DNA of 64,000 bases from Dryococelus australis (GCA_029891345.1 CM057000.1:123117838-123181837); one strand, 5' to 3'; shown: positions 11,466 through 23,940, counted from the first letter of the stretch. Program-made: numbers and translations. Notes: a model not told the origin generated them from the letters alone.

Positions 11466-12099
11466 TTAATTCTAACTTAAATTTGTATGTTGGTAGTATA
11501 TAGTACAACTATCAAATGTGTACATAAAGTCTCTTGTCTGCTATCTTGCAAGATATCATCAGGTGACAAAATTTTTTATGTCATATCTCTCTGGGGAAAA
11601 ACCACAAAATTTTGCAAACAAGTAGCACTACAGCAGGTCAAGTAAATTCAGATATTCTATGAGTGAGTCAGACATTTACTTTAAAAATGTTGGGTACATA
11701 AACATTTTAGCTCAGTTTGTTGTATATACACAATAAATTTCAACTTATAACTCTGTATGCTGGCAATACAATGAAAACTCTTATGTATTGAACTCGGATG
11801 GATTGAAATCCTGCATCCATGGAACAAGTGGTCCCATTCTTTATTTAGCTGTATTTAAAGACCACATCCACAAAGTCCACTGTATTGAAATTTTTTGCGA
11901 GTCCCCTGAGAAACAATGGATAGGGAATCCACTGTATTTATTATAATCATAAAAATTGTCTATAAAGTGTCAAATTTCACCACCACTTTTTAAAAACTGC
12001 ACCACACCAAAATGTAAACCTTTTATGTCATATCACGAGATACAATCAATCTATGACGTTTTCAAGTTTTAGGAAATTTTTTAAAGGCATATTAGTTTT

Positions 12100-12360
12100 T
12101 AAATTTCCCCTCCTTTGGTATATGTTGTCTTTTTATATTATTGATATGTAGGGAAGATTAAGAACATTTCTGGTAAATTCTGTATCCATTAATTTCAGTT
12201 TTTGTAGTCCTGGCGGTTCTTTTTGTCTTAATCTCGCAAGTATACACGAGGGTTAATTCAGTATTTCAAGGATACTTACTGTCTCAAGATAGACAGTGTA
12301 TTACAATAAAAACATAGTTAAAATATTTTATCAAGAATTTCAATCTGTCAGTTTACCTTT
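12100..12360. other. AT-rich stretch between satellite fragments
   Basis: Nothing recognised. Confidence 0.35.
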
Positions 12361-12760
12361 GTGGCAGCGTTTCTCACGTCCGTTATCCGAGTGCCGCCGC
12401 TGTGCTACGCACTTTGTCACAAAGCCGTGTATTATTACAGCACCGCCTGAACTCGGCAGCTCTAGCACGCCACGCTGAAATGCAGGTTTTCAGAGCAAAA
12501 TTTGATGGAAGAGCGACCTAATAACAGTGCAAAAACACCTTTTTGCGACCCCAGTGACATCTAGCGGCGCGCTCTTAACCCATTTTAATTTGTTTTCTCG
12601 CCACCGAGCAATCAATCTTTGATGCATCCGCACAACTGACGTCAGATGTACGGACACTCTCCACCCAGCTCCTGAGAAGACCTCCATGCTAGTACGCCAC
12701 TCCAACTTTATCTTCGTACTACAGGATGTAGTTCATAAAGTGGTTTTCTGACTACGGTGT
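12361..12760. other. CpG-richer stretch, no gene recognised
   Basis: Many CpG dinucleotides in an otherwise AT-rich region, including gacatctagcggcgcgctc. It could be a MITE remnant or a regulatory stretch. No TIR pair was found and the open frames on both strands are short. Confidence 0.3.
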
Positions 12761-13740
12761 AGTCAGAGTGGGTTAAAAGTAATATAGTACAATAGTCAAG
12801 AGAAGTTATTTTTTATATATTTATTGGTGGTGGTGAATGCACCGTTAATCAGCGACACTATGTTTGGCAACTAACTTCACACTTCCCTCCAACTGGGTGT
12901 TTTTCCAACGTTCGCTTCGTTTCTCTCGGTGCTAGGACGCATAATTAACTAATTTTATTTGTGCATAATGTGCTGCAAAGGATCCAAGTTCAAAGTTATA
13001 TGGTGTAACTTACATGTAACTTCCAACTTATTCTTCCACTTGTTTGGGACACCCTCAGCGGTAATGCTATGTTTTATCGTGGTTCTGAGTTCCTTGCTGT
13101 GTTTGGCAGCGATGGAAGTTTCAGGTCAACAGGCAGCATGATGGCTGCGGTGACAGGATATGTGGACACTCACCATTAATGGGCAAATAGATATGAGCAC
13201 TTCACTAGAAACTTCACTTTAGGAACTTTACCCTATCTAAAGAAAATATTGTGTAACAATCTCTTGCAAATGAGGAATACTTTACATTATAAAAGTACTG
13301 TCTTTATTTCGAAATCAATTTAAATATTTGGTTTGATGATTTGTAAGAAAAGTTAAAAATAAGATTAGAAAATAGCAGTAGCTAACAAAATGTCTTTTTT
13401 TTTTGTTTATATACACAAATTATTCATGTGAGGGCCCCCTTTTTCTTTTTGTGCACAGTAATCTACTTCTTGTAGAGTGAGAAAGATCAGTAACAATTGT
13501 TGTTGAAGAAAATGATGTTAATTTATGATTTGTATGCTAACGGAAACAAAAAAAAATACACCAGCACCGATTCATTAGTGTGTTAATTTATTGAATTCCT
13601 TACAGTCTATTACATTATAATTTACACCTTTTGACCAGTTGATTATTGGTCTAGTATTCTGTTTAGGTATTGTACTCTACCGAGACTCAGCCGGCAGTAT
13701 TTTAAAGAAAGCTTTTTTTTTTTAATACTTGAAAATTTGT
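12761..13740. other. AT-rich stretch, no gene seen
   Basis: No coding or repeat signal recognised. Confidence 0.4.
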
Positions 13741-14512
13741 TTTACTGTAGTACACCATATTAAGTTATATGTTTTAAAGTGAACCACGCACTTAATATCA
13801 GAATAACGGCTATAAAAACACGTGTAAGCTTTACAATCAACAAATATGCTACTCATAACCATTTTGTCCTCCATTTATGAAGAACGTCACATGAAAATTG
13901 AGGTTTTTGCAGTATCTTGAGGACCAATCATTTGATTCCCACCAAATTTTACCCGCAAGTTGTGCTATAGTAGGGTATGTAAAATAGCATGTTTTAAGTA
14001 CAGCAGACACTTTTAATGGTGTTTATATAAATCATTTACATTAGTACGTTGTGTCTATTAAACAAGGCAACAAAGTTCAACCAAATTTTATACATTAACT
14101 GTATTAATTAGAAGCATCAATTATGCATACGGAGATAGTCTTTTGCTGACCTCTTGCAAAATAGTACCAGGTGTGAAAAATTGAACATTTTACCATATTT
14201 CTGGAATAATTCAACTAATTTCCGCAAAAATTATTTGCACCAGTAGTAAACTTCCATAGATTTTCATAATGGCGGCCGTACAAATATTTTGATAAATTTT
14301 CATATGTACCGTATTAAACAATTCAAACAAATTCAACCAAACTTTGTATGTTGACAGAATCCAATAACAAAACTAAGTTTTCGTCATATCTCTGAAGGTT
14401 GGTTGGTCGTCCTTTGTGACATGGCAGTGGCCATTCACGACTCATTACTTCACTGCTCTTCACCCCCACCAATCACATCATTGCATCATAAACACACCCA
14501 AATAAGGACATT

Positions 14513-14862
14513 ATGCAGTGCTACTCTTATCACGCATCTCATTGTTACCTAAACAGGTATCACACGGTACAAAGAGTCTCTTTAGACACTGGCGCGAACC
14601 CAATTACCACCACTTTCCCCGTGAGCCAAAACTGCACAGAATTAATAAACAACTGTACTTACAGAATGTACCTAGAAATAAAGAATAGCAACAAACATCC
14701 TACCTTCACTGCCAAAACATCTGAAATACAGGAAAAACAATTACACACCCTTGCAAAACCAGAAAATTAACTAAATGTTCCTACCAAATCAGTATTACCG
14801 CACAATTATAATGTACTCACACACATTTAACAGTCAGCTAACATAGTATGCAACCATGTACT
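14513..14862 (+). repeat. Dispersed repeat, copy 2, with open frame 14,513-14,770
   Basis: The right half matches 2745-2935 (see there). Here the frame starts at an ATG (14,513), runs 85 codons to TAA 14,768-14,770, and contains a DTGAN motif (about residues 25-29). That motif resembles the D-T-G-A active site of retropepsins. The motif alone is weak evidence, but together with the repeated, frame-preserving segment it suggests a retroelement protease or neighbouring region. No intact gene is present. Confidence 0.4.
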
Positions 14863-15350
14863 GGAAGTGGACAAGTATAGTCTACTTGTGGTTTCTTCAC
14901 ACTTTTAAAATTAAACATTTGAAAAATCATGACATGTTTAATTCATTCCTAAATATGCCATGTATCACATGTTCTACACTTGTTACCATAAAAGTACCTT
15001 TTTTAATTAACTGAACATTTACTTATATTTTATCTATTAATCATAATATTTCATTTATAATTAATATAAATAAAAACAGTGAGAAAATAGGAGTGTGCAT
15101 AATGCACAGAATAAATTAGTGTGCATGAATACAATCCGCTGCTCCTTTGGTGTTAACTTTCTAGACTCGGTTAAGCTTTGTTTGCATGGAGTGGAGTAAT
15201 ATACTGGAAGTAGAACCTAAGCAGGGCCTCAGAAAAGTTTTAAGTAGCAGTGAATGGACTATACACATCATTGCAACAAGTACTATTATAAGATGCCATC
15301 CAACTTTCTTAATGATATTGTCGCATAAGTTTTACTTTGTGTGTGAGCTG
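14863..15350. other. AT-rich stretch, no gene seen
   Basis: Nothing recognised. Confidence 0.4.
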
Positions 15351-15351
15351 C

Positions 15352-15790
15352 CAGCTGGCATGGTTGTACCCCAGGATGGCCCATGCAATGGTGCAACACT
15401 GTCGGTCAGTGGGTTGAAGTCCTGCCTGGAATTTGTTTTGGGACAAATCCTCCCAGGTGAGGGCTCGGGCATGTGCGGTCTGGAGGTAGTGGCCAGGATC
15501 AAGCAAGGCCATGCCATGCAGCAGTGCAATGCATGCCAGGATGCAGGTGTGGACAGTCGTGCAATATGTCACTTGGACTAGATTGTGACAACCCCTCCTC
15601 CAGGTCTCCGAGATAACCATTCAAAAACTCTGATGTAAGGTATGGCCATACTAAGGTAGAAAAAATAAATTTTAATTAGGGTAATATCATAAAAGCATAA
15701 TTTATTGTCTAATATTACCTTTCTCTCTATGATGTTTGTAGTGAAACGTTATTTGTTCACTTGAAAACCCCAAAAAAGGGTAGTTATAAA
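15352..15790 (+). repeat. Dispersed repeat, copy a (partner at 25,685-26,085)
   Basis: About 420 bases align by eye with 25,685-26,085 in the same orientation. Landmarks present in both are cctgcctggaa, ccaggtgagggc, gtctggaggcagtgg (diverged here), caacccctcc, agataaccat/agttaaccatcc, and a right part ending tagtgaaa. A B box-like GGTTGAAGTCC in the left part hints at a tRNA-related SINE, but no good A box was found. Open frames on both strands of this copy are not shared with copy b and are not genes. Confidence 0.65.
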
Positions 15791-16470
15791 CTCACCATCA
15801 AATCATGTCATCTTTCATTGGTAATACACTAGGTGACAGCACACAATTCTGTAGTAGATATTCCAACAACCTCAGAATACCTTTTGCAGAAAAGCATGCC
15901 TTGTGTTACATCTTTTGGTGCTTAGATAGTTCTATATGTTTGAGAGACCCTTATCAGGGCCTCTAACGCCCTCACCCCCACCAGTATCCTGACGTAAAAT
16001 TGTGTTAGGCACCAGTATGATGGAGTGTGTTGTAGCATGAAAATTCCTAATGCGTATAAAATAAAGTCCACAGTTTTGTTACTTGCAGAACATTAAAAAA
16101 TGGTGCTTGAAACATTTTGAGGTTCGGAAAAACAATTAGTTATGCAATTTACAAGTTAGACTATGTGGTTCTCACGTAAGTTCTAAATTTAAGTTTAGTT
16201 TTTTCATTATAATTTAGTGGCAATGTATTTCAGCTACATCTAAAAGTTTTATTCATTTGTATGGTAAATGGAATGGAACAAATATCATTGAATTGCAATG
16301 CACTTTGGCTAAAAATAATTTTGGGAATAAATTTTATGTGAGTGCTTTATGACCTAGGGAGGAAGCTACGAAACTAGAGAGAGCACATTTTAACATTGAA
16401 CCTGGTTGCTATTTGACTGAAGAATGTGACAATGTCTACAAATTTATTAGAGATTATATAAGAACTGCTA
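15791..16470. other. AT-rich stretch, possible degraded upstream part of the gag relic
   Basis: No clear frame. Short gag-like pieces may start near 16,258 but are broken by many stops. Confidence 0.35.
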
Positions 16471-16489
16471 AGACTAACAAATAGAACTC

Positions 16490-16724
16490 GGAAAATTGTG
16501 TGGCATATTTCTCTCTATTTTTGTGCGGAGCAGCTTTAAACTGGTATAATAGTAAGGCAATTACTTTAGCCGCTCTTAAGTCTTTTGACGAGTCAGGATT
16601 TTTATGAGCGACACAGGAAGACTAGATAAAATTGCATCTGCTAGTGAGAGTTCAAAGTGAGGATCAATCCCTTGAAGACTTTGTTTATTACAGTCTTGTA
16701 ATTGTGAAACAGATTAAATCCAGA
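16490..16724 (+). pseudogene. gag: Retrotransposon gag relic, left part
   Basis: One frame (about 16,490-16,605) gives a segment with AYFSLFLCGAALNWYN and KSFDE. This is the pattern of the conserved core of the retrotransposon Gag family (hydrophobic helix, A-x-x-W-[FY], then a short Phe/Asp motif). After stops and a frame change, SLEDFVYYSLVIVKQI at about 16,670-16,715 fits the next Gag helix. The relic is cut by the Tigger insertion at 16,725 and continues at 19,047. It has several stops and at least one frameshift and is not functional. The family placement is from pattern knowledge. Confidence 0.55.
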
Positions 16725-16726
16725 TA

Positions 16727-16750
16727 CAGTAGAGTCCCGCTAATCCGGAC
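16727..16750 (+). repeat. Left terminal inverted repeat of the Tigger element
   Basis: 24 bp, preceded by the TA duplication; pairs with 19,021-19,044. Confidence 0.92.
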
Positions 16751-17058
16751 CCCGCTCCTCCGGACAGGATTTTAAAAAACATGTACATAGTCAAAAAAGT
16801 AGGATTTACTAATTTTCGACATCTTCAGTTGGCTAAGATGAGAAAGTGCAGACAAAGTAGTCGGTGCGCAAATCCTATTATCCAGGTACTATATGTATGA
16901 CTCACTCCCTACAGCTGTTTTTAGAAAGTCTCTTCGTTTTCTTTTGTTTCCTTCGCTACAGTTGTCAGTCGATACTCCTACAGTATTAATCGAGAGTCCG
17001 TTACGGCTGTGTTTTGTTGTTTTTACGTACCATTTAGTGCGAGTGTTTGTGTGTGGAA

Positions 17059-18632
17059 ATGGCAACTAAACGGAAGAAAGTGACTGTGACAATGGAGCAA
17101 AAACTACAAGCTTTGTTTCGTAATGATGCAGGGAAATCACTAACGAAAATCGCATAAACTGTTTCTGACTAGAAAAAAAATGGAAAGAAATTGAAGATTT
17201 TTGTGCCTAAATGGTTAACAAAGACAGTTAGGCAACAGAAGCACGTTAAAAAAACCAAAAAATGAAACTTTAGAAGAGGCTTTGTACGCTTGGTTTGCCA
17301 ACAACGCGAACAGGGTGTTCCGCTATCGGGTGTAATGTTACATGCAATTGCGCTAAATTTAATGAAAAATTTGTTAAGGGGACCCTGCTTTTACTGTCAG
17401 TGTGGAGTGGTTGTCTCGTCGGAGGGATCGACACAGCTTTTGTGAACTCTGTGTAAGTGGTGAAATTTTATCAGGTGACAATGTTGCCAGTGAAGATTTC
17501 AAAGTTAAATTTGAGAAGTTTGTTACAAATGAAAACTTACAGCCTTGTCAATTGTTTAACGGCAATGAAACAGGTTTAAATTACAAAATAATTCCAAAAA
17601 AAAACATTAGCCTCAAAACTAGATTCTGTAGCCAAAAGTCATAAGGTAAAGAAAGAATGGGTAACTTTGCTTCCTTGCAGTAACGCTTCTGGAGATTTAA
17701 AACTTCCACTTTTGGTGATCGGGAAATCGGACAAGCCCAGGGTAAATCCGCATGTTCTCCCAGCCCAGTAGAAATCACAAACATCTGCGTGGATGAATGG
17801 ACAAATTTTTAAAATATTGGTTTTTTGAAAAATTTGTGCCTTCAACAAAGAAATTCTTGAAGGAGAAAAAAACTCCCAGAAAAAGCTGTGTTGTTCATAG
17901 ACAATGCACCGTGTCACCCTACTGAAGAAGAATTGCGAGATTGGGACATTTTTGTGAAATTCCTGCCACCAAACGTCACAGCTTTAATCCAACCACTAGA
18001 CCAAGGTGTGATTGAAGCAACAAAATGGTGATATTGGGGAAAAAGTTGATCTCGTCTCTTTTAGAGCAAAAAGCGGACCCATCAACTAACTTCATGGATC
18101 TTCTTAACAAAAGTGACAATAAAGACTGTCATTTATTTGGCAGCAGAAGCACAGGAAGAAATTAAGCCGTCAACTCTTCAAAAAAGCAGGAAAAAAACTG
18201 TGGCCTAGCATCCCACGAAAAAACCAGGAACAAGATGAAAATCAACCAACTGCAAACAATGACGCTGACTTCGTTCACGTTTTTCAACAGTTGGAGGGTT
18301 GTGCCGATGTGGAAGAAAATGACATTTCTGAGTGGATGAACAGTAACAGTGATATTGGTCATCAAGTATCAAGCGAAGATGAAATTGTGGAAGCGTGCAA
18401 AGCAAACACGGCAACAGAGAATGACAGTTTGGAAGATGACGATATGGAGGAACCAGTTGGCCTAACTCATGGTGAAGTGACTACAATGTTGGAGCACTTG
18501 ACAACATACTTCGAGAAACAAAGTGATACATCATCTGCTGAGCTACTGACCTTGAGGTGCCTACGAGATTGCACAGCAAAACAATGTCAGTTTTCTTTAA
18601 AGCAAAAGAACATTATGGACTTTTTCCAGTGA
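17059..18632 (+). pseudogene. Tigger/pogo transposase pseudogene
   Basis: The reading frame begins with ATG 17,059 and a basic start (MATKRKK) leading into a CENP-B-type DNA-binding helix region, but stops at TAA 17,155. Later pieces of the DDE domain are readable in different frames. NGNETGL at about 17,558-17,578 is the first catalytic motif, normally with Asp where this copy has Asn (17,564-17,566). FIDNAPCHP has its Asp at 17,900, and PLDQG has its Asp at 17,999. An acidic C-terminal tail (18,291-18,632) ends in IMDFFQ. Several frameshifts, stops and the Asp-to-Asn change mean the enzyme cannot be active; any movement of this copy would need another transposase. Confidence 0.9.
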
Positions 18633-19020
18633 GTCAAAAACATTATTCTTGTTTTCAGTACAGTAGTGTAGTTTTATTTTATAGTCCTGTTCAGAATTTA
18701 ATGTTTTTTTTTTTTAATTCTTAATTAGTAACAGTAATGTACTGTGATTTTTTTTGTACAGTACAATCAATAAATTTTGAATTTTAATCACAAAGATGTT
18801 TTGTTTTGTTAATCTTACACCAGTTCGTAGGTTAAAAACTTAGGTCTATGTATAGAGTAGTATTAAAACTAAAATTAAGCTGTAGGAAAACTCGTATTTA
18901 TGAAAAGAAAATATCAATTTTTATAGTTTTACCCATCCAAAACTTATATTAGGTGCATTTTATGGCAAATTCCGTTTAATCCTGACTTTCGGTGATCCGG
19001 ACAGGGTCCAGTCCCATATA

Positions 19021-19044
19021 GTCCGGATTAGCAGGACTCTGCTG
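19021..19044 (-). repeat. Right terminal inverted repeat of the Tigger element
   Basis: 24 bp, followed by TA; two mismatches to the left end. Confidence 0.92.
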
Positions 19045-19046
19045 TA

Positions 19047-19190
19047 TGTGACAGGAAAAGAAAGTGGGACTTGTAATGAGAGGTTTGAAGCTCAAACTGG
19101 CTGAACTAATAATGTTGTTAAAAAGTACCTCTGTGGAACAATTGGAAAACAGAAGCAGGCCTGTATCATGTGTAAAGAGCAAAAATATAA
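19047..19190 (+). pseudogene. gag: Retrotransposon gag relic, right part
   Basis: Beyond the Tigger right TA, the frame starting near 19,064 reads GLVMRGLKLKLAELIMLLK, a Gag-type helix that would follow the left fragment at 16,490-16,724. Together the pieces form one interrupted gag region. Downstream the frame decays into AT-rich sequence. No zinc knuckle was found. Confidence 0.5.
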
Positions 19191-20080
19191 TTAATTTTTA
19201 CTTCTGCTACAGTCCTGCCTATTATATACATTCAATTGTATTTGTTTGTGTTTGCAAAACAGCCCTCAAAACTTTATTGTTTATTTTAGTACCAAATATT
19301 GGTTAAGTGTACTTGTAAATTTTCCTTCACATTTAGACTTATTTTAAATTATTAATATAATATTTTGGGTTCAAGTATTGAGGTAAGTGACACGTAAATA
19401 GCACAATTAACATATGTATCTTGCTCCTTTCTCTTACACTGTTGTTATGCTAGGAGAAAATAAAGTAATGTAATTTCAATGTGTGAAATACTATTTGTGG
19501 CTAGTTTCTATGCACATTTTAGTAAGGAGGAGGGACCACAAGTCCAGAAACAAGGGCTCACTTTCGTTTTCATTTGGCAAAGGTCTGATCTCCAGAATAT
19601 GCTTGTAGTAAAAATACTTTTAATAGGTATTCAAGCCTACATTTCTAAGTAAGGACATTTACAGAAGAGAGGCTACAAGAAGAGGCCTAGAGAGCTCAGT
19701 TATTTGGATTTGTAATGTTTGAGGATTGCTGCAAGAAAATTACCAATCCAATAGAGGAAATGTTTAAACTCCATTGTAATGATCACATAGTAACATTCGC
19801 CTTTGCTTATGCTTTCAAAGAGCTGTTTTCAATGTAAATGGTAATTGCTTTATTAGAAATTTTATAGCATTGCTTAAATATGGCCAGAGAATACAAAAAC
19901 AGGATAAGATCTCAAACTCTCCATGATAGCCTCGATGCTTTCTAAAGCTAAGAAGCACGGCAGAATTCTTGAACATTGAAACTCAGTAAACTGATAATTG
20001 CCAAGCATTCACTTAACATTACAAAATCTAGTTGGTCTCATTTGTTAATGTACTATATTATTATATTATAACTGACGCCG
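19191..20080. other. AT-rich stretch, no gene seen
   Basis: Possibly decayed remainder of the gag-bearing element; nothing specific recognised. Confidence 0.4.
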
Positions 20081-21970
20081 GTTAACAGCCAGCAGCAGTC
20101 AGACCATGACGGCACTCACAACTCACGTGACGTGGGTAAGCACATGCGCAAAGAGGCCATGAACATGTACTTTCCTGTAACGGAATTATTGTTTGCAGTG
20201 TGATACATGTTTCTCTATTTTTTCAGGGTTAAAAGTATTATAAACTGTAAAAAATGTCTTTTCATACAATGTTGCACAATGTTCTCTTCAAATTCAAAAT
20301 GTGCGCTACGCGAAGAACAAGGACATTAATACTCCGGCATAAAATGAACAGTTATCAAACACCCATATTTAACTATTTAAATTATCGTATTATTATGTAT
20401 TTAAATCTCTTTTGTGCCTTTTCATTTTTAAGATAAAAGTTTTACTCTGCGTGCATAACATCCGCTTGTGTGAACCCCGTAGGCAGCCATGGTAGGTCCG
20501 CGCGCCCCCTGCCTCTGGGCAGTCGTCCTATGAGAGCTGGCGAAGTAAGACGCTGTCACATTTGCATATCATATTTTTGCACTGAGTTAGATTTCCATAG
20601 TACACTTTAGTTTACCGGTTAACCTTTACTTTGCGTATGTTTTGCCAAACATCCCCAACATAATGCTTCCACTTAAATAAATCTTTTGCAGCCCTTGTGG
20701 CTTTTTTAACTTAATACGAGAGGAGGAGGAAAGATGTCTGAGAGGCCATGTGGCCCACGCAACTTGTAAATCAGGCGCCATCCGCCTATGTCAAAGGCTT
20801 TTGATTGTAATTTCTGTATAATTGCTGCGTGCAATATTAAGGGTGATAATTCTATGTATGTATTTCAGGGTTAATTTTCATGTTTGTGTTATGGCCACAT
20901 CGCCCATGTCCATGCGGTCAGCTACTGCCACACTGTATCTGCGACATCCATGCGCTTAAGGGTGTTTATTCCTGTAATATCTTGTGGGCCTTAATTACTC
21001 TCAAGGTAATATGTATTGTTTTATTCAGGGTTCCATGTAATTTTGATGATTGATCCTTTTTCTATATGACCACGCTATCTTTTGCACATGTTTAATTTAC
21101 CGCCATCAGGCACGCTACAAGCTTTTGTATGCTTGAACCACAGGGGAAATAATTTTCCCAATACAGCTACCACTTTGTCCAGTAATTATTTGGCGTTTTC
21201 ACGGAAAACTATTGCAATTTCACCTGCACCACGTGATCCGCTACGTACTTCATCCAGCGGCATCCGCATCATTTAAGAATGCTTTCACGCATCTGCGTGT
21301 TTATTATGCCTGTTCATACAGTATCCCATGTTTTATCATCAATATTTGTGTAATTTGTACGGCGACATTATTTTCGTCCTAGCCTGCTAAGCGTAAAGAC
21401 CGTCACCACACACACCACGTGGTTGGAAGACATGTCCCGACGAGTATGCGTTAACGACGTAGGTAATCACACATGTTAGTGTTCATTTGTAATTCTCAGT
21501 GTCCTGCCTCCAGGAAAAATCTACAGTCCACCCTAGCAGCTATAGACTCCTTTCCTTGTGAAGACTGTTTTCCAACACCATAGAGAAGTCATCCATCTAG
21601 TACTGCGCTAGTCAATTTACGAGCCGGGGGACTCACCCAATGGAGTTAGCTAGTCATGTCCGAGGTTAACCATTAATTCATATTCTGGCACTGTATGTAC
21701 TTGGAAATCAATAAATGCAACCCTCAGTGTCAAATTTACGCTTTTCTATTTAGTGTTAAACCATCCAACTCCCGCCTTATTCAGTGTTAAATGTTTAGTA
21801 ATGAACAGTGTTTTGTAAAGACGCTCTCGGGTGAGGTGAACACACTGAACCCACGGTGTCCCTGAGAACCCTGAGTCTCACAGTGCGGTGTCTGGTAAAC
21901 ACCACTGGCACCCACCTGCAGTAATTAAATTGTGTCATCGTTCGTCTCGTGTCTCACCAGATTGTTTCAT
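20081..21970. other. Mixed-composition stretch with scattered CpG, no gene recognised
   Basis: Short GC-rich islands (about 20,085-20,170; 20,480-20,560; 21,590-21,660; 21,820-21,930) alternate with AT-rich DNA. An aataaa signal at about 21,708-21,714, followed by a GT-rich run, looks like an LTR poly(A) region, but no matching second copy or boundaries were found. The open frame 21,082-21,276 is not recognised. Confidence 0.35.
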
Positions 21971-23920
21971 TTGTTTTAAATACGTTTGTTAATTTAAGTT
22001 GCTATCATAACATTTCAATACGTGTAAAAATGCATAAATTCTTAAAAATTATATTTCATTCTTTCTATGTAGCGTAGGATATATTCATCTGTTGCATATA
22101 AAGTAAGAATAATATTTCTTTCTTACTTACATACTTACATATTCAGGTAATTATATGTGTAATAATCACCGGTTTGTTGTTTCCTATGCCAAAAGCAGTT
22201 CATAAAATACATTAATAATCTTCCATTGTAAGATTGCCCTACGAAATACGAAAATACTACAAGTGTGGTACACACAAAACAAAGGTTAAAGCCCCTTTAT
22301 GCTCTGAGCCGGAAGCAGGTTAAATCAAAGCTGGACTCCCAGAGTGCTGTGCCGGTAAGGGGGATACGCGTTGCTATATGCCGTGGAGAATGAGCAGGAA
22401 ATTATACCTCAGCTAGTCATGTTGTAAAACTTTAGGCGACCAGTTGAGACAATGTGAAGAAAGGCGTAAAGGATGAAAGTGCAATGCAAGCATAAGGGTG
22501 ACAGGTTGCAGGAAGGAGACTGTAATTCTTATATGGGTAAAAGGAAAGGCAAGGACAGAGTGGAGAGTAGGAAGGGCCGAGGTACGACTTTGAGAAGACC
22601 GAAATAAGTGCATGGAAAAATGGGTGAACTATGAATGGGAAAACAATTCGTTTCAATTGTCATAAACGTCATAAATGTGGCGAATACATAAAAGATAGGA
22701 AACGGGGAGATGCTATAAGTCAGATGCTAAGGTAACAAAGAGTTCTCCAGGAAAAAATTAGGTGGCGCTGAAAATGCATGAAGGTGTGTTGTTAAACACT
22801 CCCAACATGAGCCCTAGAGAAACTGTTTCGAAAACTGATGTAGCTGGAGAGAGCATTGGGGAAACTTTAAGAATGGTGGAAGAACCATGTCGCTGAAAAA
22901 GCACCCTGACAAGGAAAAGACACTGGAGGAATGTGATTTCATAGTGGAAATAGTTTGTGCCTATGTGCAAACACTTGAGCGTAACATCCATGATGCCCCA
23001 GGTGAACACCAAGGTAGGAAGAGGGTTATTGGGTATCAAAAAATACTTTGGTGAAATGTAAACAGGATTGTTTTTAGTTGTAAACTCACTGAAGCAGAAA
23101 ATTATGCCACACTTGATTCAGACACAGATAAATGTTGGAAAATGTAAAGTAAGATTGTTTATCTAAGTAAGATTTTTTTTAAATTTGAACATGGTGGGAA
23201 ATGACTGCACAGATGCCAAACCTTAGTTTACTAATATTATTTTAATTGTCCTACGTTAAAGATAAGTACGGGGAGAGAGGTTAAAATGGGGAAAGCTGAC
23301 CACTTCATCCCTGCACCCGCAACATGAATGAAGACTTACAAGTGTTGTGCAAACTTTCAGTAGGCCTATACCAAAACGAGAACAAAAAATGAACACATTC
23401 ATTTTCACTTTGGTAAGAAATTTGGTTGTCAAAAGTTGTAATGAAACCAAAATCCTTGACTTAGATAAATACTCAGGTGTTTATTAACTGTTCTTTTAGT
23501 GCATCAGGAAAGAAAATTTTTGTATGTAAATCATTTTTTCAGTAGGTTTTTATAACTAAAATACGGTGGCATGTACTGAGTTTTTTTTACAGTGTAAGCA
23601 GTATAATAGCCCCACAGATCTAAGTGTATTAGATAACATTTGCTAGTGCCGGGCTGTGATTCCATTTCCAATTTCTACTAAAAAAAAGCAACTCCCAACT
23701 TTGCTTACCCTCCACGTGTATTTACTGTTTTATAATGCATAACATTACAATTTACATTGAAATGTTAGCAGACAATTGATGTTGGTAAGCTATTCTGTAA
23801 AATTTTGCACACATGTTTTCAATTTGCACTTTCTTTTTTTGAGCTATCGAACTAGAAATTTGAATGAAACGTGACTGGAAGTAGTTTAAGTGATTACTGT
23901 TTTGTTTATTATTAGTAGGT
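21971..23920. other. No gene recognised
   Basis: Open frames near 22,413-23,039 on the minus strand are opposite a more purine-rich, less AT-rich strand and have no recognised family. No repeat partner was seen. Confidence 0.4.
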
Positions 23921-23940
23921 GTTGATTTGTTCTTTGTTTA

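Larger units (their letters stand above)
10205..14390 (+). repeat. Interrupted array of a roughly 320-bp satellite-like monomer
   Basis: Diverged copies of one unit follow each other in the same orientation: about 10,205-10,517; 10,518-10,788; 11,470-11,790; a partial near 11,940-12,060; a partial near 13,741-13,850; about 13,860-14,150; and 14,151-14,390. Shared landmarks are tatgtcatatctc, a Cys-codon-free caaatagtactg-type segment, atgttttaa before a cagacactta-type segment, aactttgtatgttggcag and atcaaatgtgtct. Identity is low to moderate by eye. The array is broken by unrelated sequence at 10,789-11,465 and 12,061-13,740. No protein frame is preserved between copies, so this reads as noncoding tandem DNA. 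Confidence 0.6.
16727..19044 (+). mobile_element. Tigger-like (pogo, Tc1/mariner superfamily) DNA transposon, 2,318 bp
   Basis: The element has 24-bp terminal inverted repeats. The left end is CAGTAGAGTCCCGCTAATCC plus GGAC (16,727-16,750). The right end, read inward, is CAGCAGAGTCCTGCTAATCC plus GGAC (19,044-19,021), matching at 22 of 24 positions. Both ends are flanked by TA (16,725-16,726 and 19,045-19,046), the target duplication of this superfamily. Length and TIR sequence fit Tigger elements. The single internal gene is a broken transposase. The element interrupts a gag relic whose two halves lie on either side, which independently confirms the boundaries. Confidence 0.93.

Noticed and set aside
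15186-15620. 131- and 103-codon ORFs on opposite strands
   Set aside because: Both lie in the dispersed repeat and are not open in its second copy at 25.7 kb.
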